A stretch of DNA of 64,000 bases from Chryseobacterium takakiae (GTDB lineage Bacteria; Bacteroidota; Bacteroidia; Flavobacteriales; Weeksellaceae). Numbering within the stretch: the stretch's first letter is position 1; every line of letters starts with the position of its first letter. The stretch spans positions 124,001-188,000 of the forward strand of contig NZ_FQVO01000009.1 in NCBI RefSeq assembly GCF_900129385.1. The letters are read 5' to 3'. The notes beneath the pieces are model-generated. The model did no database searches and had not been told where the DNA came from. It worked only from the letters and a program-made list of their open reading frames with translations. Both the position numbers and the translations under genes were made by a program. Shown here piece by piece: positions 59,169 through 64,000 of this stretch.

Positions 59169-59176
59169 TATTTTTG
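59169..59176 (+). promoter_or_regulatory. Candidate -7 box for the response regulator gene
   Basis: TATTTTTG fits TAnnTTTG but is about 290 bases before the start codon, implying a long leader. Confidence 0.4.
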
Positions 59177-59427
59177 TAGAAAATATTTACAGCGCTAAGA
59201 TAAGGATGAATGCTTGTAACATACTTTTTTATTCATTTAATTTATATGTTTAATAATTTTTAAAGATTTTATAAAAATTATTTTCAATTATTAGATTCCA
59301 GAATTTCCGGAATCAGAAAACCGGTGTAATAAATTTAATAAAAAACTACTGAAAAGTATGGATAGAATTGTGTATGGTATTTGGTCTGTAACTTGTATTG
59401 AAAAAACAACAATAAAGAGAAGCTGTT

Positions 59428-59443
59428 TCCCGTTTGAACGGGA
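59428..59443 (+). promoter_or_regulatory. Leader hairpin before the response regulator gene
   Basis: Seven-pair stem TCCCGTT / AACGGGA with a TG loop, followed by CTTTTATTT; 24 bases before the ATG. It could act as an attenuator or block ribosome access. Confidence 0.5.
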
Positions 59444-59466
59444 CTTTTATTTAAAAAACTAACTCT

Positions 59467-60081
59467 ATGAAAAATATACTCATTGCTGACGGTCACTATG
59501 TAGTAAGAACAGGTACAGCTCTGGTGCTAAAATCAAAACTTCAATATCATTGCAATATAGATTTCGCCGAAACATTTTCTGAAACAAAGGATATGGTTTC
59601 TGAAAAAATATACGATCTTCTGATTATTGATATTGATATTCCGGGTAGTATTTACAAAGCAATGGTAAAGGATCTTAAGAAGAAGCAAAAACACCTTAAG
59701 ATTTTATTTTTTTCAACCTATGATGACAACGTAGGGATACAATACATTGAAGAAGGAGCTGCCGGATATCTGAACAAAGGAGCTTCGGAAGCTGAAATTA
59801 TAACTGCGGTGAATTCCATGTTTGAAGAAGGATATTACTATACCGTTAATATGATGAAAAAGCTGGTTACCCATACTGCGGGAAGCCACTCTGTAGAAAG
59901 GCTTTCTAAAAGGGAATTCCAGATTTTCCAGCTTCTTGCACAGGGAAACGGAAATATAGAAATTTCAAACATACTGAATCTTAAGATGTCTACCATCAGT
60001 ACTTATAAGAAAAAAATCTTTGAAAAGCTGCAGGTGAAAAACGTGGTTGATCTGGTAAGAATTTATGACGATATGCATTAA
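59467..60081 (+). CDS. NarL/FixJ-type response regulator
   Basis: A 204-residue transcription factor with an N-terminal receiver domain (phospho-acceptor D55 in LIIDIDIPG, K104) and a C-terminal LuxR-type HTH (about 145-200: LSKREFQIFQLLAQGNGNIEISNILNLKMSTISTYKKKIFEKL). The usual acidic pair at residues 8-9 (DD) is DG here (IADGHYV), so metal binding and phosphorylation may be weakened. No histidine kinase gene is adjacent, so it is an orphan in this window. It ends at a terminator. Confidence 0.9.
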   Translation: MKNILIADGHYVVRTGTALVLKSKLQYHCNIDFAETFSETKDMVSEKIYDLLIIDIDIPGSIYKAMVKDLKKKQKHLKILFFSTYDDNVGIQYIEEGAAGYLNKGASEAEIITAVNSMFEEGYYYTVNMMKKLVTHTAGSHSVERLSKREFQIFQLLAQGNGNIEISNILNLKMSTISTYKKKIFEKLQVKNVVDLVRIYDDMH

Positions 60082-60086
60082 TTATA

Positions 60087-60121
60087 AATCCCGGCATAAG
60101 AAAATTTGCCGGGATTGTGTT
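60087..60121 (+). terminator. Terminator after the response regulator gene
   Basis: 10-base stem AATCCCGGCA / TGCCGGGATT with a 10-base loop, followed by a T-rich tail. Confidence 0.82.
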
Positions 60122-60211
60122 TTTAAAGATCGTATTTCTACAATTTTATCTTTAGATTAAAATAAATAAGCCCCGTAAAAGGAGCCTATTTAATCCAACT
60201 AAATAATGATT

Positions 60212-63200
60212 CTATTTTACAATAACTCTTTTTGTATGTCCTTCTGAAGTTTTCACAAGATAAACTCCTGTAGAAAGTCTAGAAGTATCAATTGTTAAAG
60301 CATTCTTTTCTTTTCCGAGTAATTTTCCGGACATGTCGTACAGCTCATAATTCTGCATTCTGTTGAAATAAAGAGTATCTCCTTTCGTTACAGGGTTTGG
60401 AAATACATTGAAGGTCACCTTTTCTGTTTTTGCCTCACCAGTTGCCAGATTACCTGCGCCTGAAACTTCATACATGGATAAAGTTCCGCTTATTTCGTTG
60501 GCAACGATTACATAGCCTTTGCCTGTTGTTGTATTTTCAGGAGCTACGTAGATAAGTCCTTCCGGTCCGTTATCACCACCATAAGCTGAAGTCATACGTG
60601 AATGTTTGTAGTCGGTGAATGTAGGATTGTTAGGATTTGTGATATTGTAAACCATCACACCACCTGTTCTTTCCAGGGTAATAAAAGCATACGTCTGCCC
60701 ATTGATGGTTCCCAGAGCAACACCTTCTGGTTCAGGGCCTTTGGCTCGGCTTCTGTTCTTTGCTGTATTCGATTCATTATCAGCATTAAAAATCAAAGGA
60801 TGATTGGCTGCAATATACCGTTCAAACTGATCTCCGCTGTCGTAAACAATCTGTCTTGTATCTGCATTAAATATGGAAAAAGAACGTGCGCCTAACGCTG
60901 CAATCTCTTCAAAATCTGCGTCGCCATCTGTATTTCCTGTAGCATTGGAAACTCTGAATCTGCCTAAATTATAAGAAGCTTTCAAAATCGCTGCCTGAGG
61001 AAATAAAGTTGGGTCAGGAGTGTAATTATTTGCTCCCACCGTTGTTCTTTCACTGAAGCCTGAAAGATCTTTTTCATCTCCTTCGTTGGCCGTAACAATA
61101 AAATGAGTGGAGCCCACTTTATAATTCTGAACCGCATCCGGAGTGTAATATGCTTTTACAGGCCAGTTTGCAATTAAAATTTCATTATTGTTATCCGATG
61201 CATCAAAGCCGTTTCCGGGAATGCTCATGTCTTTTTTACCCAGTCCCCAGATTCCGGTAATTGTTTTTGTCGCTAAATTCACCTCTGCCACCGCATTATT
61301 TTCCTGAAGCGTAACCCATGCTTTCTGACTATCAGTACTAATCGTAATATATTCCGGTTCCAGATCCTGAGAAAGCGTATTATTTGTTCTTACCTTTCTT
61401 AAACCTGTTGCGGTTAAAGCGTTAACCTGAGAATCAAAGGTATTGAAATTAAGCGTAGTCACGTTACTTTGGGTAAGATTGGCAATTCCCCCAGAAATAT
61501 CAATAATACTAATCGTTCCTTCCGGATCAACGGTGTAGGCGTCATTTGGTTCTCCTTCGTTCGCGGTCATAACTTTGGTGCCATCCGGAGAGAAAGCAAC
61601 CATATCCGGCAAAGCACCTACGGTTACCTGCTTAAGAAAGTTACCGTTAATATCAAAGAAAACGACGGAGCCGTTCTGCTGCGGATTGGTATTCGGAGAA
61701 GCGGCAGCGATGATTCCGTTTTTCACGGCAATGCTGGTAATACCTCCGTATGGGGCCATATTAATAGTGTTGATTACCGTTGGAGCTGTAGGATTACTGA
61801 AATTAATAATATCAAAAACATCCGTAATGGAGCTGATGGTAAATAATCTCTGTGTAGCAGGATCATGAACGACAATTTCCGTAGAACTGTTATTGTTTCC
61901 TGATGGATCAAAACTTCCGATATAGTTTAGGGCAATCTGATTTGACGGGACAGGCGCCTGCTTGTCGTTATCAATAATATAAATTGTTGCATTATTATCT
62001 CCGGAAATAGTTGCACCAACAGGACTTTCAAGACTCACTACAAAATATTCCGCGTGCTGCTCTTCCGCCGTATCATCAATGATCGGAATATTTACGGTAT
62101 AGCTTGTTGTAGAAGGATTAATCGTAATGGTCTGATTGGCTAATGTAAAATCAGTGCTGTCGGCAGTGCTGAACGGAGCAGGTTTTACCACAAGATTCAC
62201 GGTAGCATTCGACGGATTGGCAATATTTAGTTTAAATGCCAATGTCCCTGCATTTTCGTTGACTTTAATGAAGTTTTTATCTAAAGAAATAGAAGTTCCT
62301 GCAGTAGTAAAAGTTGAAGAGGTCACCATACTTACGGCATTATCATTTGTATCCTCAACAGTATTCGGTTTTAAAGCCAGAAAATACGTCTGGTTGGTTG
62401 CTAAACCAGAAGCAGGAATTACGGTTATTGTATTATTTGCAAAAGTTGTAGTGAAAGGAACCTGAGCTCCCGAAGCATTTGTCAGCCGGAAATCAACAAG
62501 GTTTTGTGCATTAACATTAGTAATTGCAGAGTTATCTAACAGCCTTACATTTTCATTAAATGAAATTGTAGGATTCACCGTAGTGGAAGCATTATTGGTA
62601 TTGTTTGCCGGAAGATAGGTTACTGTTGGCGGTGTTGTATCTACTCCGTTTAAGGCAGTTGCATCTACGGTAAAATTATCAAACCGGTTATTTCCCACAC
62701 TTCCTCCGCCGGTTGGCGAGAATTCAACTTTAAGCTTAAAATTCGGGTTGTTGGAAACACCGCTCACTCCGGAAAAGTCAAAGGTAATCAGTTGTGGATT
62801 GGCATCCTGTGGAGAAACGGTCTGGTATGTCTGAAATGTTGATCCATCCGTAGAATAAGACCAGGTCTGTGCTCCCGCTCCGGAACCGGATCTTCTTGTT
62901 GTAAATTTTACAACTACATTTTGATAGCCTGTCGTTGGTAAACTGAACTGCAGATTTCCGTTAATAGGAAAATTATATCGTAAATGGGTACCTGCAGCAT
63001 CACCGTTTCTGGCATTCAGATTTTCAACACTGAAATTCTGTCCGGTTCCGCCTGCGAAATCGATCTCCGTTGTTCCGTTGATTACTGCGTTCAGTGATCC
63101 TCCTGTTAAGCTTACTGTAGGAGTGGTAATGGCAGAAACAGAACTATTGTTGTTAAAATTCCAGTAGTGGATAAGAGATGTCTGCCCGAAAACCGCTCCC

Positions 63201-63253
63201 TGAAGGAAAAATGCGGCTACAACAGAACCTTTCAAAAAATAGTTATTAATCAT
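60212..63253 (-). CDS. Large T9SS-secreted choice-of-anchor I family protein
   Basis: A 1013-residue secreted protein. Rough layout: signal peptide (1-23), an N-terminal beta-sandwich (about 25-205), an Ig-like domain (about 206-315, TPPTVTYLPANN), a Calx-beta-like domain (about 322-430), a choice-of-anchor I beta-propeller (about 437-930, with VAFSPDGTKVMTANEGEPND and PEGVALG) and a T9SS type A sorting tail (about 945-1013, FNVFPNPVTKGD, ending VIVK). It is a surface or extracellular protein. Choice-of-anchor I proteins are often annotated as alkaline-phosphatase-like, but function is unknown. Confidence 0.87.
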   Translation of the reverse strand: MINNYFLKGSVVAAFFLQGAVFGQTSLIHYWNFNNNSSVSAITTPTVSLTGGSLNAVINGTTEIDFAGGTGQNFSVENLNARNGDAAGTHLRYNFPINGNLQFSLPTTGYQNVVVKFTTRRSGSGAGAQTWSYSTDGSTFQTYQTVSPQDANPQLITFDFSGVSGVSNNPNFKLKVEFSPTGGGSVGNNRFDNFTVDATALNGVDTTPPTVTYLPANNTNNASTTVNPTISFNENVRLLDNSAITNVNAQNLVDFRLTNASGAQVPFTTTFANNTITVIPASGLATNQTYFLALKPNTVEDTNDNAVSMVTSSTFTTAGTSISLDKNFIKVNENAGTLAFKLNIANPSNATVNLVVKPAPFSTADSTDFTLANQTITINPSTTSYTVNIPIIDDTAEEQHAEYFVVSLESPVGATISGDNNATIYIIDNDKQAPVPSNQIALNYIGSFDPSGNNNSSTEIVVHDPATQRLFTISSITDVFDIINFSNPTAPTVINTINMAPYGGITSIAVKNGIIAAASPNTNPQQNGSVVFFDINGNFLKQVTVGALPDMVAFSPDGTKVMTANEGEPNDAYTVDPEGTISIIDISGGIANLTQSNVTTLNFNTFDSQVNALTATGLRKVRTNNTLSQDLEPEYITISTDSQKAWVTLQENNAVAEVNLATKTITGIWGLGKKDMSIPGNGFDASDNNNEILIANWPVKAYYTPDAVQNYKVGSTHFIVTANEGDEKDLSGFSERTTVGANNYTPDPTLFPQAAILKASYNLGRFRVSNATGNTDGDADFEEIAALGARSFSIFNADTRQIVYDSGDQFERYIAANHPLIFNADNESNTAKNRSRAKGPEPEGVALGTINGQTYAFITLERTGGVMVYNITNPNNPTFTDYKHSRMTSAYGGDNGPEGLIYVAPENTTTGKGYVIVANEISGTLSMYEVSGAGNLATGEAKTEKVTFNVFPNPVTKGDTLYFNRMQNYELYDMSGKLLGKEKNALTIDTSRLSTGVYLVKTSEGHTKRVIVK

Positions 63254-63437
63254 TTTTGCTGATATTAAATTTATGCAAAAATGAAATTTCTACTTCTTAA
63301 ATATTTTAAGGTAATTTTAATAAATGATTAATAAATAGGTTAAGGTGAAGGAAAAATAAAAATATTGACCGTAAGAAATGCATCGTCATCAGAATTTTCT
63401 AAAAACGATCTTTAAACTTCATTGAATATTAGTTTTC

Positions 63438-63590
63438 CTACTTGGACACATGGCCCGAAAAATTCAGATTTTTACCCGTTGCCTTTCTCCCGTCAAGAGG
63501 ATGTTTCTGCATATAGAAAAAGCCCGAAATAGCAGTCAGAACCAGTAAAATAAAAGCAACCAGAAAAATTCTTTTTATCATTTCTTTCAT
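63438..63590 (-). CDS. 50-residue single-pass membrane protein, coupled to the SDR gene
   Basis: A 50-residue protein: basic N-terminus (KEMIKR), one membrane helix (about residues 8-26) and a polar tail (HPLDGRKATGKNLNFSGHVSK). Its ATG overlaps the stop of the upstream SDR gene in an ATGA junction (63587-63590), strong evidence that it is translated by coupling. I do not recognise a family. It may anchor or assist the SDR protein; that is inference only. Confidence 0.62.
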   Translation of the reverse strand: MKEMIKRIFLVAFILLVLTAISGFFYMQKHPLDGRKATGKNLNFSGHVSK

Positions 63591-64000
63591 ATCGCCAGAT
63601 TTTTAATGTCCTTAATTTCTAATGTTAAGGTGGGATATCCTTTTTGTACTGCGTTGATCATTGCTCTACCCACTTCATGTAAAGTTAATGATTTTGAGGG
63701 GAATATCACCGGAAAAAATAAAATAAAAGGTTTAAAAAACCATTTTACATTTTTCTGACCTTCAACAGGCTTCATAAATCCGGGCCTGAAGTTGTATACA
63801 GCCCTGAATCCAAGCTTCCTCAAAGTATTTTCCGTTTTTCCCTTTACTCTTGCCCACATGATCTTTCCGCTTTCTGTACTATCGGTATATGCGCCTGAAA
63901 CATAGTTGAATACCATATCCGGATTCTGGATGAGCGCCGTCTTGGCGAAATGGATCGTCGTATCAAAGGTTATCCTGGTATATTCGTCTTCGCTCATTCC
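63587..64000 (-). CDS. NAD(P)-binding epimerase/SDR-type protein (5' partial)
   Basis: At least 137 residues of a protein whose N-terminus lies beyond the right edge; the frame is open to base 64000. The visible part (MVFNYVSGAYTD, WARVKGKTENTLRKLGFRAVYNFRPGFMKP, then LTLHEVGRAMINAV) matches the C-terminal half of atypical SDR epimerases of the NmrA/UbiE-neighbour type found in Bacteroidota. The K in VKGKTENTL would be the active-site lysine position. The NAD(P) glycine motif must lie upstream. The stop overlaps the next start (ATGA). Confidence 0.72.
   Translation of the reverse strand, partial: GMSEDEYTRITFDTTIHFAKTALIQNPDMVFNYVSGAYTDSTESGKIMWARVKGKTENTLRKLGFRAVYNFRPGFMKPVEGQKNVKWFFKPFILFFPVIFPSKSLTLHEVGRAMINAVQKGYPTLTLEIKDIKNLAI

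Larger units (their letters stand above)
58887..59466. other. Long AT-rich leader region of the response regulator gene
   Basis: 580 bases. After the terminator comes AT-rich sequence, a TATTTTTG box at 59169-59176, and a perfect TCCCGTT / AACGGGA hairpin at 59428-59443 just before the start codon, followed by a short T-rich run. A 34-codon ORF (59358-59462) lies in it. I see no other feature. Confidence 0.6.

Overview
The window is from a low-GC Bacteroidota chromosome, most likely Chryseobacterium or a close relative in the Weeksellaceae. Three things point there: promoters with the Bacteroidota -7 box TAnnTTTG, type IX secretion (T9SS) features (the PorX regulator and two proteins with C-terminal T9SS sorting domains), and the Bacteroidota-type LpxC-FabZ fusion. 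The genus is inferred from gene content and style, not from a marker gene. I saw no rRNA, tRNA, CRISPR array, transposase or prophage.

Bases 1-18143 form one long plus-strand surface-polysaccharide operon, cut at its left end. It encodes a UDP-GlcNAc 2-epimerase (partial), GT4 glycosyltransferases, an FkbM methyltransferase, a hyaluronidase-like lipoprotein, an amidotransferase trio (WbpG-like, HisH-like and HisF-like), an AsnB-like amidotransferase, the three UDP-L-FucNAc enzymes (CapE/FnlA, CapF/FnlB, CapG/FnlC) with a cupin protein between the first two, a Wzy-like polymerase, a WbuB-like transferase, an SDR reductase, a WecA/WbpL-like initiating transferase and an RmlC-like epimerase. Together they suggest a glycan with N-acetylated 6-deoxyhexosamines and amide- or amidine-bearing sugars. 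No flippase or export gene is in view.

Bases 18200-31100 are core functions: RimO, an RlpA-like protein, exonuclease III, PorX, an HD phosphohydrolase, and the lipid A block lpxD-lpxC/fabZ-lpxA, followed by a small secreted protein, EF-P, a second LpxD-like protein, SucD and an outer-membrane barrel protein. Bases 31100-41000 hold an ABC-2 exporter, a minimal T9SS-tail protein, HemB, a double-glycine-leader peptide, an LptB with a long C-terminal extension, an MsbA-like exporter, a WYL regulator, a DinB protein and a small membrane protein. Bases 41000-53740 carry a cobalamin adenosyltransferase, thiamine pyrophosphokinase, arginine decarboxylase plus agmatinase (polyamine route), a HAD phosphatase, Ada-like and AlkB-like alkylation-repair proteins, a CocE-type peptidase, a BON/SH3 pair, a dicarboxylate symporter and a PhyH dioxygenase. 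Bases 53740-64000 hold a TIMP/NTR-like secreted protein coupled to a GH92 alpha-mannosidase, Mrp/ApbC with an Nfu protein, a LuxR-type response regulator, a 1013-residue T9SS cargo protein, a 50-residue membrane protein and a partial SDR gene.

The more unusual items are the TIMP-like protein with a CxC start, the orphan double-glycine peptide, the GH56-like enzyme inside a polysaccharide operon, HisF-like and HisH-like subunits rewired for sugar modification, the LptB extension, and a recurrent set of intergenic hairpins with a C-GAA-G triloop plus two facing heptamer arrays.
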